A DNA stretch of 64,000 nt from positions 7,068,001-7,132,000 of the forward strand of contig CBDCVZ010000010.1 in assembly GCA_965223215.1 (NCBI GenBank), in the 5' to 3' direction. A program made the translations under genes and the position numbers. The notes beneath the pieces were generated by a model. The model made no database searches, had not been told where the DNA came from, and worked only from the letters and a program-made list of their open reading frames with translations. This document shows positions 26,807 to 36,574 of the stretch, in pieces (position 1 is the first letter of the stretch; each line of letters begins with the position of its first letter). The DNA is from JABDMH01 sp965223215. Its GTDB lineage: Bacteria; Bacteroidota; Bacteroidia; Chitinophagales; Saprospiraceae.

Positions 26807-29515
26807 ATGAAATTTGTAATTGCCTTCAGCTTATTTTTTTTAATGATCCAGGTCAGCACAGCTCAGAATATTGCCAACCTTCAGATCGATGCTAGATATT
26901 ACAATGAACCGCTCGGTCTGGTGATCTTAAATTTGGAAATTAGGCATGACCTAAAGTTCGATTATGACGAGAATCTCATTAAAGGATTACGCGTTACTGT
27001 CAGTTTTAGAAAATTACCCTTTGAAGATGCTATGAGTAAGATTTTGGCGGGAACTGATATTGGTTTCAAGGTTGATGAATCCAGAAAAGTCGTCTTATTT
27101 CGAAAAGAAGAAAAGCCGGTCAGAGAAAAGAGGAAGGTAGGACCTACCCGGCAAGATTTTAATGTTTCTGGAATTGTGAAAGATCGGAGTACGGGAGAAT
27201 CACTGCCGTTTGCCAACATTGTAGTCAAGGGCACTAATAATGGTGTTACCACTAATGTGGATGGATATTTTACGGTCTTTAAGGTCTCTACAGATACGGC
27301 CATTCTTGAGGTGAGTTATTTAGGCTATCAGACAAAGAAATTACAACTGACTCCAGAAGCCAACATCCATCACCTGGAGATTCTCTTGGAAGATTTTGGA
27401 GTTGAGCTGGAAGAAGTGGTAGTCAAAGCTACAAGGGAAGAGCAAATGCTAAGTGCAGCGACCGGAGTCAGTCGAATCGGCATGGCACCTGCTGCACTGG
27501 TCAAACTTCCGAGTTATGGTGAAAAAGATATTTTTCGCTCACTCCAATTGTTGCCAGGAATCAGCGGCTCAAATGAAAGTTCTTCCGGATTGTATGTCCG
27601 TGGAGGGACTCCTGACCAAAATCTCGTATTGTTTGATGGTTTTACCGTCTATCATGTTGACCATCTCTTTGGTTTTTTCAGTGCCTTTAATTCCAGTGCC
27701 ATCAAGGACGTACAACTCTATAAGGGTGGCTTTGATGCTAAATTCGGTGGAAGATTATCAAGTGTTGTCGAATTAACCGGTAAGGATGGAAACACCGAAG
27801 AATTCAATATGGGCTTGGGCCTAAGTTTATTAAGTGTCAATGGTTTTTTAGAAACACCTTTTGCCAATGGAAAGGGGTCCATTTTAGTGGCCGGTAGGCG
27901 GTCCTTTCAAAGTAATTTTTATAATAATATATTTGATGCATACACTGCAAGCAATGAGGCTGCCAGTAGTGAAGTAGCTCAACCTGTGGGGAGAGGAGGT
28001 AGATTCGGATCGCAAGAAGTTCAACCCAACACATATTTCTATGACCTGAATGCAAAGGCTACCTTCCGCCCCAACAAAAGAGATATTTTCAGCCTTAGTT
28101 TCTATAATGGTCAAGATAACCTAGATAATTCGCGGAATACCGATGAGTCGGCCTTTCGAGGTCGTGGCATTACCAATCTAAATTTTTCTTTTGATCAGGA
28201 AAATACCGACTTGACCGAGTGGGGCAACTGGGGCGCGAGTGGCAAATGGTCGCGTCGTTGGAGCGATCGCTTTTATTCGAATGCCAATCTTTCGTACTCC
28301 AATTACTTTAGTGAAAGAGATCGAAGCAACGTCACAACCATCGTTCGGGCAGATAGTACCATCGTACGGAACAATGGTAGCTATGAACAAAACGATCTAA
28401 AGGATATCAGTTTCAAACTGGACAATGAATTTAAGATATCGCAAAGCAACCAACTTGATTTTGGTTTGCAAACCATTTGGAATAATATCGATTACGAATT
28501 TACTCAAAATGATACACTGTCGGTTATTAATAGAAGTGATGAAGGTGTGACTATGTCCTTCTATGTACAAGACAAGCATACCATCAGTGATAAAGTGATT
28601 TTAAAGGGAGGCCTCAGATCATCTCATTATAATATTACCAATGATTTTTACCTAGAACCGCGGGCTTCCATGACTTATCTTATCTCGGATAGATTCAAAT
28701 TAAAGGCGGCGTGGGGCAAGTATTATCAATTTGCCAATCGCATTGTGCGGGAGGACATTCAGCAAGGAAGTCGCGATTTTTGGTTATTGGCAGACGACGA
28801 GACAGTACCGATCAGCTCTTCGTATCACCATATTGCCGGAATAAGTTATGAAACACCAGCATGGCTTTTTGATGTGGAAGCATATTATAAGACATTGGAT
28901 GGATTATCAGAATACTCCACTCGATTTGTCCCCACTGGTTTTGGAAGGGATCAATCTCTCACCTATGAGGAATTCTTTCATACTGGATCAGGTATTGCCA
29001 AGGGTGTAGAATTCTTACTACAAAGAAAGGTGGGCACATTTACTGGCTGGTTGGGTTATACCTTAGGGGAAGTCAAGTATGACTTTGAAGCCTTTGGTGA
29101 TGAACCTTTCTTTGCCAATCAGGATGTGACGCATGAGCTAAAATTGGTGGGAAGCTACAGACTGGGAAAAATCACATTAGGTGCCACTTTTATATATGCC
29201 ACCGGTAAGCCATATACTGCACCAACAGGGTTTTACGAATTGAGCCTTTTAGATGAAACAAGCACTGATTTTTTTGAAGTCAGCGACAAGAATATAGTGC
29301 GATTTCCGGATTATCATCGGCTCGATCTATCGGGAACTTATGATTTTAAACTAGGAACCTCCAAAGCAAGTGCTGGACTGTCCCTCACTAATATTTATAA
29401 TCGTAAAAATACATGGTATAACGAATATGAAGTCATTGAAGGGGAGCTGTTGGAGACGAATGTTTCGCTTCTGGGATTTACACCAAGTATTTTTCTAACC
29501 TGGACACTTCATTGA
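26807..29515 (+). CDS. TonB-dependent receptor with STN and carboxypeptidase-like domains
   Basis: A 902-residue receptor with a signal peptide (VSTAQ). It has an STN domain at ~40-105 (LRVTVSFRKLPFEDAMSKIL), a carboxypeptidase-like regulatory domain at ~120-195 (GIVKDRSTGESLPFANIVVKG), a TonB plug (SGLYVRGGTPDQNLVLFDG) and a C-terminal barrel. The STN domain is the usual input for an anti-sigma factor, but no sigma/anti-sigma pair is adjacent here. The DUF4249 gene 30 bases downstream is a common partner of such receptors. Substrate unknown. Confidence 0.92.
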   Translation: MKFVIAFSLFFLMIQVSTAQNIANLQIDARYYNEPLGLVILNLEIRHDLKFDYDENLIKGLRVTVSFRKLPFEDAMSKILAGTDIGFKVDESRKVVLFRKEEKPVREKRKVGPTRQDFNVSGIVKDRSTGESLPFANIVVKGTNNGVTTNVDGYFTVFKVSTDTAILEVSYLGYQTKKLQLTPEANIHHLEILLEDFGVELEEVVVKATREEQMLSAATGVSRIGMAPAALVKLPSYGEKDIFRSLQLLPGISGSNESSSGLYVRGGTPDQNLVLFDGFTVYHVDHLFGFFSAFNSSAIKDVQLYKGGFDAKFGGRLSSVVELTGKDGNTEEFNMGLGLSLLSVNGFLETPFANGKGSILVAGRRSFQSNFYNNIFDAYTASNEAASSEVAQPVGRGGRFGSQEVQPNTYFYDLNAKATFRPNKRDIFSLSFYNGQDNLDNSRNTDESAFRGRGITNLNFSFDQENTDLTEWGNWGASGKWSRRWSDRFYSNANLSYSNYFSERDRSNVTTIVRADSTIVRNNGSYEQNDLKDISFKLDNEFKISQSNQLDFGLQTIWNNIDYEFTQNDTLSVINRSDEGVTMSFYVQDKHTISDKVILKGGLRSSHYNITNDFYLEPRASMTYLISDRFKLKAAWGKYYQFANRIVREDIQQGSRDFWLLADDETVPISSSYHHIAGISYETPAWLFDVEAYYKTLDGLSEYSTRFVPTGFGRDQSLTYEEFFHTGSGIAKGVEFLLQRKVGTFTGWLGYTLGEVKYDFEAFGDEPFFANQDVTHELKLVGSYRLGKITLGATFIYATGKPYTAPTGFYELSLLDETSTDFFEVSDKNIVRFPDYHRLDLSGTYDFKLGTSKASAGLSLTNIYNRKNTWYNEYEVIEGELLETNVSLLGFTPSIFLTWTLH

Positions 29516-29545
29516 ATCATTGCTAATCCGTTAAAATAAAAAAAG

Positions 29546-30373
29546 ATGAAAACGAACGTTCTATTGGTTTCTCTCATTCTTACATTTTTAGCTTGTGAAA
29601 AACTATATATTGAAGACATCGAGAGTAAGACAGCTGTGGTTGAAGGATACTTGTATGCAGGCCAGAGTGTTGACGGTCTTAAAGTGACACAAAGCTTCTC
29701 ATACAACCAAGTAGATTCCAATATTATCACTTTAGACCATTTGGATATCAAGATTTCAGATTTTACCAACGAATACTCAATAACTTCCATTGGTAATGGT
29801 TTTTATCAAAACTTAGAGATGACCATAGAGTATGGTAAGAGTTATCATCTAGAGTTTGTCTGGGAAGGTGAAATCATTTCTGCCGAAACATACATCCCTT
29901 TTAAAAAGGAGGCCCATATTTCGCAGGATTTTGTAGAGTTGCCCAAGGTCGAACTGGGTTTTGGTGGTGGAGGCTTCTTGGCTGGAACACTCGAACCAAT
30001 TGAGATTACCTGGGATAACAGTGAGGGGGATTATTATTACACGGTCGTAACCAACATTGAAAACAATCCTGAATTTGTCAATGAAAATATTGCGGCAAAT
30101 TTTTCAGAAAACGAGAATCAGTCTCGATTTACCATCATCACAGAACCTCAAATTTCAGACTTTTATGCCCTTGATGCTCGTCGGCAACTAACCCGCTACG
30201 GAACACACCAAATCATCGTGTTTAGGGTAAACCCCGAATATGCAACACTCTACGAGAGCTCAAGTAATTCCTCCTTGTCTTTAAGTGAACCACCAACCAA
30301 TGTTGAGAATGGCTTAGGTATTTTTACCGGAGTGAGCAGTGATACACTTTACTTGGAAGTCAAGAAGATATAA
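29546..30373 (+). CDS. DUF4249 lipoprotein
   Basis: A 275-residue lipoprotein (lipobox FLACE, Cys17) with the beta-rich N-terminal pattern AVVEGYLYAGQ, then LDIKISD and a middle PIEITWDNSEGDYYY block typical of DUF4249. The family sits beside TonB-dependent receptors in Bacteroidota and is probably the surface or periplasmic partner of the upstream receptor. A hairpin at 30402 probably ends the transcript. Confidence 0.85.
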   Translation: MKTNVLLVSLILTFLACEKLYIEDIESKTAVVEGYLYAGQSVDGLKVTQSFSYNQVDSNIITLDHLDIKISDFTNEYSITSIGNGFYQNLEMTIEYGKSYHLEFVWEGEIISAETYIPFKKEAHISQDFVELPKVELGFGGGGFLAGTLEPIEITWDNSEGDYYYTVVTNIENNPEFVNENIAANFSENENQSRFTIITEPQISDFYALDARRQLTRYGTHQIIVFRVNPEYATLYESSSNSSLSLSEPPTNVENGLGIFTGVSSDTLYLEVKKI

Positions 30374-30401
30374 TGCCGACGCTGATTGGTATGAAAATTA
30401 G

Positions 30402-30418
30402 ATACCTTAAGTAGGTAT
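30402..30418 (+). terminator. Short hairpin after the DUF4249 gene
   Basis: ATACCT and AGGTAT pair over six bases around TAAGT, followed by TTTGCAATTTT. It lies 29 bases after the stop codon. A second hairpin (ACGCC/GGCGT) follows near 30433. Moderate evidence for a terminator. Confidence 0.45.
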
Positions 30419-30484
30419 TTGCAATTTTCAATGACGCCGGCTAGGCGTTGTAATAGGCGACATACGATAACTGATCATCTTTAA

Positions 30485-31024
30485 ATGTGTAATGTGGAAA
30501 AAGCAATGCGAAACAACTTAACTCAAAAGTACAGCAGGGGTACGATTATCATTCACTGGCTGTCAGCCTTGTTGATCATCATCTTGTTCCCTTTAGGTAA
30601 ATATATGGCAGGATTAGAACCGATGAACAAAATGGGACTGATAAAAATCCACGCGGGCTTAGGAATACTTGTGCTAGTTCTTACAGTGATTAGGAGCTGG
30701 CTGTTTTTCAAAGCCCTCAGACCAGCAGATATAGCAACGGGATCGAGGATAAATGATAAGTTAGTGGTGTGGGTGCACAATGCCTTTTATTTCATTCTTT
30801 TTGGCATTGCCATTTCGGGCGTCGCCGTCATGATTTTGGGTGGTTACGGTGACGCTTTACAAAACAACAATTCAGGTCTGATATTGAGTCGGGATCAAAT
30901 TGCTCCGCTCAAGGGACATGGTTTATTGGCTCTGATTCTGATGGTGTTGCTCCTTATGCATGTTGTCGGTGTGGTAAAGCACTACCTTGCCACCAGGGAA
31001 AATACACTTAGGAGAATATTCTGA
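30485..31024 (+). CDS. Cytochrome b561-type membrane protein
   Basis: A 179-residue protein with four hydrophobic helices and the expected heme-ligand histidines: IIIHWLS in helix 1, KIHAGLG in helix 2, the His of WVHNAF in helix 3 and the MHVVGVVKH segment in helix 4. This is the bacterial b561 (CybB) architecture, transferring electrons between quinone and periplasmic acceptors. It follows the receptor/DUF4249 pair but is preceded by hairpins, so it probably has its own promoter. Confidence 0.85.
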   Translation: MCNVEKAMRNNLTQKYSRGTIIIHWLSALLIIILFPLGKYMAGLEPMNKMGLIKIHAGLGILVLVLTVIRSWLFFKALRPADIATGSRINDKLVVWVHNAFYFILFGIAISGVAVMILGGYGDALQNNNSGLILSRDQIAPLKGHGLLALILMVLLLMHVVGVVKHYLATRENTLRRIF

Positions 31025-31121
31025 GCACGGTGGATCGCTATGGATTTCTGGTGCCGAAGTTTCATGAATTCATCACAGGAGCGCTACTTAAGTAAGATCA
31101 CCGGATCCTGGAATCCTATGC

Positions 31122-31379
31122 TTAACTCTCAATTTTTAAAGTAAACGCATGTTCACAGGATGGTTTTGCCGGTAGTCTTATAGCCAGTCCGTCTGCCCTC
31201 ATCTCCCATAGCAGTGGTTCCGTATGACCTAGTACAGTCACCTCTTCAACCGTCGAATTAAATAATTCTTTGTCAGCCAAACTCTTAATTAATATTTCTT
31301 CCCCGGGCCAGTCGAGCACGATGGCATAGAGGATGTCACCAAAAGTGGAAATTAATTCGCAATTTTTAATCGGGATTTA
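31122..31379 (-). pseudogene. C-terminal remnant of a GH29 alpha-L-fucosidase
   Basis: Read from just after a stop at 31377-31379, the minus-strand frame gives ELISTFGDILYAIVLDWPGE, then EEVTVLGHTEPLLWEMRAD and GLAIRLPAKPSCEHAFTLKI. This is the C-terminal beta-sandwich of GH29 fucosidases. The roughly 350-residue catalytic barrel is missing. Its broken 5' edge abuts the broken 5' edge of the sulfatase remnant on the other strand at about 31380-31410. Confidence 0.7.
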
Positions 31380-31409
31380 GGGGCTACGCCCTCGGCAGGA
31401 GCAGGCACA

Positions 31410-31748
31410 AGCCTAACCTTTAAAGCGATGAGGCAACGCAAGGAACAGGGTACGTTGACGGAGTCACAATTGAATTGCTATATAACCCCAAGGCCACCAT
31501 ATGAGTTGTTTAATATTGAAGCAGATCCTTTTGAGCTTCGGAATCTCGCTGATGATTCTACATATGCCGAAGTGAAAACAGAATTGTTGCAGGCATGGGA
31601 TAATGACAGTGTGGAGACGGATGATTTCATGCCATTTCAGAGAACACCCGATGAGTTTGACCGCTTGACAGGTCAACCCGATCACTCTGTGTGTCGAAGA
31701 CCTCGTCCTGATAAAAAGACCATGTTTGGTACCTATGGCAAGTACTGA
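31410..31748 (+). pseudogene. C-terminal remnant of a sulfatase
   Basis: The frame contains TFKAMRQRKEQGTLTESQ, then PRPPYELFNIEADPFELRNL and AEVKTELLQAWD, the characteristic C-terminal subdomain of S1 sulfatases (PRPxEELYDLxxDPxExxNL). The formylglycine motif and catalytic domain are absent and there is no start region. The piece lies back to back with the fucosidase remnant, as if one deletion removed the 5' parts of two divergent genes. Confidence 0.75.
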
Positions 31749-32136
31749 ACGAGCTTCAAATGAGGTGGGAAATTAGCTGTCAATCGATACTATGAGTAGA
31801 AATTGTCTACTTGTGTATTTCACTCATGACAGTATGCAGTAACTTAGAACCATTATCTATCTCGGTATAGATAGGACTAAATAAGATTATGTCTCCGTCA
31901 GCCCTCCTCTCTAGACAGCTCCAAATCGATTATTTCAATTAGCATTCAGACTAATTTTTAATGGTCTGATATCGAGAGTCTTCCTGTTAATTTTCTGCCT
32001 TATCAGTAGTTTAAGGTCTGAGGGTATATCTTTTGGCTCCGGGAAATGAAGGAAGAAATGCGATTTGGTTTATTAGCAGGTGATGGGGTGCCGTGATGTG
32101 AAAGAAAATAACTAATTTATCTGGAAATGGCTTAAC
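31749..32136. other. Intergenic region, nothing recognised
   Basis: About 390 AT-rich bases between the sulfatase remnant and the CHAT-domain gene. Stops are frequent in all frames. It should contain the promoter of the downstream gene, but I cannot point to it. Confidence 0.4.
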
Positions 32137-35100
32137 ATGTCCCAGCGGATATCTCAGAACTACATCCTATTACTACTTGCTTCGATGTCCTCTATTCTCT
32201 ACAGTCAATCTGCAGGTGATAGCCTTTTTTCAGCAGCGAAGCAGGCATTCCAACTGCAGAACTTTGAGCAAGCTTATCAAGACTTTGAACAAGCTGCTTT
32301 TTACTTTTCAAACCACCTTGAATATGACAAGTACATAAAATCTCTTTTGCAAATGGCGCGCATGACACAATTCACCAAAACGGTGAGTATGAGCGCTATT
32401 CCCGAGATACTTCAGCCTGTTACCCGATTGCTTGACGAGGACAAAATTGAGCGGAATCTGGTTTCAGTCGCTGGTTACTTTACAATTCTAGGATTTTATC
32501 ACGAACGGGTCTCTGGCAATTTGACGGAGGCTCGATCTCTTTTTAATCAAGGATTAGGCATATGTGACGAGGTGGGTCACCCAGCAGATACGCAAAGATT
32601 AATGATGCTGATTGAGATCAGTCGAGTCTATCAAGCTCAACAGAGATTTGACAGTGCGATGATGCAAGCTGAAGCAGCCTTTGACTTGTCTCTGAAGCTA
32701 TTGGGTAAAGAGAGTCCTAACTCGGCGAGTGCTTACTATCAACTCGCCGATGTACATCATCGAACAGGTAGGTACGACCAAGCGGAGGCAGTATTGCTTG
32801 AAGGCATCAAGATTTTAGAAGAAATAAATGCGCCTCCCATTCAAATTGGATTGGGATATCAAAACTTATTTATTACCAATGTAGCCCAGCTAGACCTAAA
32901 GGCTGCACATTATCACGCAAGCCGGGCACTGAAAATTCAACATCAGTTCTTTGGACTTGAACATGAATCAAATGCTGCCATATATCGTGAGCTAGGAGCT
33001 ATGTATTTGTTTGTAGATCAACCCGACAGTGCTATACATTATCTTCATAAGGCTTTGAATATTTACATGGATCGATTTGGGCCGGCCTATTCCGGATTGT
33101 ACCAAATCTATCATCATTTGGGGAAGGCCTACACGCAGAATCACCAATTTGACTCGGCAATATCGTATCATCTGGCAGGACTAGAGCGTAGACGTACCGT
33201 TGCTGAAGAGCTATGGAGCTACATAAATCTAGGATACAGCTATGTTCAATGGGATAAATTTCCCAAAGCACTTGAATATTTGGAAAAAGGAGAAAAATTA
33301 GCTAGAGATTCCCTACTTAATAAAACTATATTGCGATCCAGGTTATTTCATACTAAGTCACAGTATTATTATCATCAGGATTCTTTCCTCCAAGGAGCCC
33401 AAGCCTGGCACCATTCCCTGTACGAATTAAATCGTAGTAGAGATCACGTTTCATATTTTGATTATCCACCTATTGATTCTTTCCTGAATCTCGTCGTAGG
33501 TGCAGAGCATGCAGTTTTTCAAAGTGAATCACTTTTCAATTATTACCGGACGTCCAGAGTAGTTCGTGATTTGGAGATCGCCCTGAGTGCAATGCAATAT
33601 GCTGACAGGTTGATTGACAGGTTGAGGACGACATATCGTAATTCCGAGTCGAAGATTTTCTTGCAAAAGAAAGCACGTGATCATTATGAAAATATGCTCA
33701 TGGCCGCCATGACTGGATGGACAAGGACTGGCGATCAGCGCTACCTTTCACATGCCTGGCAAGCGATGGAAAAATCCAGATCGCTATTGCTTATGGAGGC
33801 CTCTAAGTCAAAGCATAGCGATAATTTTGGTGTACCCAATGATTTGCTTCTAAAGCATAGAAACCTACAGGACCATATAGCTGGTCTCGAAGAGAGGCTT
33901 ATTGACGCCAATAATATTCAGGACTCATTATTACAAGAGTATCTTCACTCTAAGTATTCTTATTCATGGGATAGCTTGACAAGGATTCAGAATGAGATAA
34001 AGATGAATTATCCTAAGTATTTTGCACTCTCCAACAATCTGACACCAGTAGCTCTCTCTGAAGTCCAAAACGTCCTGAGATCTTCGGAATGCTTCATTCA
34101 GTTCTTTTCGGGAGAGGATCATATTTATCGCATGATTGTAACTCCAGACACGACATGTTTTGATCAATTAACAACAGCAGATTCCATTCAACATATTCTT
34201 GACCAATGGATCGTGCAAATGCAATCATTGGAATTTATTCTCGAATTCCCAGAAATTTCTGCCGATACGATCAATGCTCTGTCAAAGACTTTATTTAACG
34301 AACTGCTAGCAGACCGTTACGACCATTTGCAGAACTTCAATGACTGGATCATCATTCCTGATCAAAAGCTGGGTTATCTTTCCTTTGAAGCATTGCAAGT
34401 GAAATCTGATGCCGGGGGAGATCACCGATATATCATCGAAGATCATACAACTAAATATGCCTTTTCAGCAACGCACTACATTTCGTATGACTTAGATCAT
34501 TCCAGCCTGATCTCGGGAAAGATCGCTGGATTTGCACCCAGCTATCAAGCATTCGATGTGGCTGATGCCCAGCAGGATGTGGCTTTACAGCGATTGTATC
34601 GCATGGGAAATCTAGCGCTTCCCGGAGCTATTGACGAAGTGAATGCGATTCATTCGATTTTGGGGGGAGATAAGTACCTTGATAAAAACGCAACTGAACA
34701 CAACTTCAAACAAATAGTCGATGACTATGGTCTCATTCACTTAGCTCTCCACGGGATAATCGATGATCAGAATCCAATGTTTTCCAGGCTGATCTTTAAT
34801 AACCAAGACTCTATCGAAGATGGCTATTTACACGCCTATGAAGTTTATAATCTTCCCCTTAAAGCGGACTTGGTCGTGCTTAGTGCATGCAATACAGGGC
34901 TGGGAAAAATTGAAAAGGGTGAGGGGGTTATGTCTCTTTCACGGGCTTTTGCTTATGCCGGAACGCCGATGCTGGTTGCAAGCCTTTGGAAGGCAGATGA
35001 TCAAGCAACCCGAAAAATTATGACATCTTTCTACCGTCAATTGGCAAAGAAAGAATCTGTAGCTGAGGCGTTGAGAAGGGCAAAACTGGAATACCTCACC

Positions 35101-35262
35101 GCTCAAAAAGTTAACCTTCTTAGACACCCCTATTTCTGGTCAAGTTTTGTTTTTTATTCGCAGCATGGTGACGGGATGTCTAATAAAAGCATTGGCCTAT
35201 GGTTAATGGCCCTAGCTGGTCTTAGCCTATTTGGATTATGGCACTATTACAACAAGTCATGA
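32137..35262 (+). CDS. TPR-CHAT caspase-like protein with C-terminal membrane helix
   Basis: A 1041-residue protein: a Sec-type N-terminal hydrophobic segment (cleavage near LYSQS), tetratricopeptide repeats across ~25-440 (QNFEQAYQDFEQAAFYF, RYDQAEAVLLEGIKILEE, KALEYLEKGEKLA), a helical linker with a possible coiled coil at ~560-600, and a CHAT peptidase domain at ~700-1005. The catalytic dyad is His872 (LALHG) and Cys918 (LSACNTG). A membrane helix closes the protein (SIGLWLMALAGLSLFGL). With the signal it should be periplasmic and anchored. CHAT proteins are caspase-fold peptidases; the target here is unknown. No defence-type partner is adjacent. Confidence 0.9.
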   Translation: MSQRISQNYILLLLASMSSILYSQSAGDSLFSAAKQAFQLQNFEQAYQDFEQAAFYFSNHLEYDKYIKSLLQMARMTQFTKTVSMSAIPEILQPVTRLLDEDKIERNLVSVAGYFTILGFYHERVSGNLTEARSLFNQGLGICDEVGHPADTQRLMMLIEISRVYQAQQRFDSAMMQAEAAFDLSLKLLGKESPNSASAYYQLADVHHRTGRYDQAEAVLLEGIKILEEINAPPIQIGLGYQNLFITNVAQLDLKAAHYHASRALKIQHQFFGLEHESNAAIYRELGAMYLFVDQPDSAIHYLHKALNIYMDRFGPAYSGLYQIYHHLGKAYTQNHQFDSAISYHLAGLERRRTVAEELWSYINLGYSYVQWDKFPKALEYLEKGEKLARDSLLNKTILRSRLFHTKSQYYYHQDSFLQGAQAWHHSLYELNRSRDHVSYFDYPPIDSFLNLVVGAEHAVFQSESLFNYYRTSRVVRDLEIALSAMQYADRLIDRLRTTYRNSESKIFLQKKARDHYENMLMAAMTGWTRTGDQRYLSHAWQAMEKSRSLLLMEASKSKHSDNFGVPNDLLLKHRNLQDHIAGLEERLIDANNIQDSLLQEYLHSKYSYSWDSLTRIQNEIKMNYPKYFALSNNLTPVALSEVQNVLRSSECFIQFFSGEDHIYRMIVTPDTTCFDQLTTADSIQHILDQWIVQMQSLEFILEFPEISADTINALSKTLFNELLADRYDHLQNFNDWIIIPDQKLGYLSFEALQVKSDAGGDHRYIIEDHTTKYAFSATHYISYDLDHSSLISGKIAGFAPSYQAFDVADAQQDVALQRLYRMGNLALPGAIDEVNAIHSILGGDKYLDKNATEHNFKQIVDDYGLIHLALHGIIDDQNPMFSRLIFNNQDSIEDGYLHAYEVYNLPLKADLVVLSACNTGLGKIEKGEGVMSLSRAFAYAGTPMLVASLWKADDQATRKIMTSFYRQLAKKESVAEALRRAKLEYLTAQKVNLLRHPYFWSSFVFYSQHGDGMSNKSIGLWLMALAGLSLFGLWHYYNKS

Positions 35263-35414
35263 ATATTTAAGGACATTGTCAGCCTGTATCTATCCTTTTA
35301 TTTTGAGGACCAGACGATTGACTTGAATCTTTGGACGCACGCACAATCGGATTCAAAAAAACGAAGTGGGCAGCATTTCAATAAAGCCCTGGGTGCCGGA
35401 CTATTTTTTTATAA

Positions 35415-35954
35415 TTATGCATTATACTAGTTGCGTTAATATTAGTTCTAGGGAGCACTTACTCTCAAACGGAGATCGAACTCTTGCTGCAGGCCAATAT
35501 TTTTGATAATCGTTATAATTATGCCGTCGGTCACGGTCTGGTCATAGGAGAAGATCCACTGGGTCCGTTTGTAAAACATTCGCTAAATCCAGTTATGCAA
35601 TCGGGTCACGAGACCACCTATTGGCCCTGGAAAGGAGGCATCGCTACTTTGGCGATCAAGGATGGTAATGAGCGCGAAACGATTCAATACGCTCCTGATG
35701 GAGTGAATTTTGACATTGCTTCCTGCGTGTCATTGGCACCCACCGCAGCAGCCCCATATGTGGCTGACGCATATACTGACACGGATGATGGTCGTGGTTT
35801 CACTTGGGGCCTCTGTCATTTTATTAATGCCGGGACTTCAGAGAAGCGTTACTCTATCATCGCCAGATTTGATTGTGACCTCAGCCTTGACTACCACGAA
35901 CCAGCGTTTAAGAAAACGGGAGTGTGGCACCAGCCAGAGGTGTATTTTGCCTAA
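35415..35954 (+). pseudogene. Chimeric relic: secreted-protein leader joined to the C-terminal half of GH117
   Basis: From 35415 the frame reads a hydrophobic leader (LCIILVALILVLGSTYSQ) and TEIELLLQA, nearly identical to the start of the secreted gene at 38380 (QTEIELLPQA). It then enters GH117 sequence abruptly: YNYAVGHGLVIGEDPLGPF, SGHETTYWPW and TIQYAPDGVNF, ending PEVYFA. The N-terminal half and the first catalytic Asp are missing. No start codon is in frame at the leader; the nearest ATG (35417) is in another frame. It is a recombination product or deletion scar, probably not translated. Confidence 0.72.
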
Positions 35955-36014
35955 GGTATGGAAGTGTTGCGAGCACATCCGGAGGGACGGTAGTGGATTG
36001 AGAAATGTAAAATT

Positions 36015-36088
36015 GAAAAGTCTAAATGTAAAATGTAAAAGAAAAGTGAAACGTTAAATCGAAAAAGTCTAAATGTAAAATGTAAAAG
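36015..36088. repeat. A-rich direct repeat, two copies, 5' of the four-helix-bundle gene
   Basis: The 22-base core GTCTAAATGTAAAATGTAAA plus AG occurs at about 36020-36041 and again at about 36067-36088, with similar GAAAA flanks. A degenerate third copy lies on the other side of the gene near 36575-36606. The spacing (about 47 bases) is not CRISPR-like. Confidence 0.75.
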
Positions 36089-36127
36089 TGGGAAAGAATT
36101 TATATGTAGGAATAAAGGATATCGACA

Positions 36128-36536
36128 ATGGGAGATGAAAGACTTGAAAGAAAATATGATCTGGAAGATCGGCTAATCAATTTCGCGGTCACGTGCTTCG
36201 ATGTGGTGGATAAATTAACAAAGTCACTTGGAGCTCAAGCTTTTGCAAGGCAATTGAGTAAGACGGGCACCTCGCCAGCATTGAATTATGGAGAGGCACA
36301 GGCAGCAGAATCGAACCGAGACTTTCTCCATAAGATCAAGGTCTGTCTCAAAGAATTGCGAGAATCACAAATCTGCCTGACCATTATTCTAAGGAAATCT
36401 TATTTGGATTTGGAAATCGTTGGCGGCAAGGCAGGAGGCCTCTGAACACGTTGCCATTTTTACCAAAAGTGTGCAAACGACAAAGGCTAGGATTGCTTCG
36501 AAAGGTAAAGTGAAATGTAAGACCGAAAGATTTTAA
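36128..36536 (+). pseudogene. Four-helix-bundle (23S rRNA intervening-sequence type) protein, frameshifted near the end
   Basis: The first frame (36128-36445) encodes 105 residues with the family's N-terminal helices (YDLEDRLINFAVTCFDVVDK, QLSKTGTSPALNYGEAQAAE, FLHKIKVCLKELRE). At about 36417 the coherent reading moves to the next frame and continues RQEASEHVAIFTKSVQTTKA to a stop at 36534. Together they make a normal ~135-residue protein of PF05635 type, the fold family that includes Avd of diversity-generating retroelements. The gene lies between related A-rich repeats. The frameshift may be real or an assembly error. Confidence 0.65.
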
Positions 36537-36574
36537 ATGAAAATCACAAGATAGATTATGAGAAGTGGTGATCA

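Noticed and set aside
32137..35262. CHAT protein as part of a CRISPR-type (Craspase) or gasdermin defence system
   Set aside because: No effector, gasdermin, nuclease or CRISPR component is adjacent, and the protein has an export signal.
36015..36088. A-rich repeats as a possible CRISPR array
   Set aside because: Only two good copies, very low complexity, and no Cas gene in the window.
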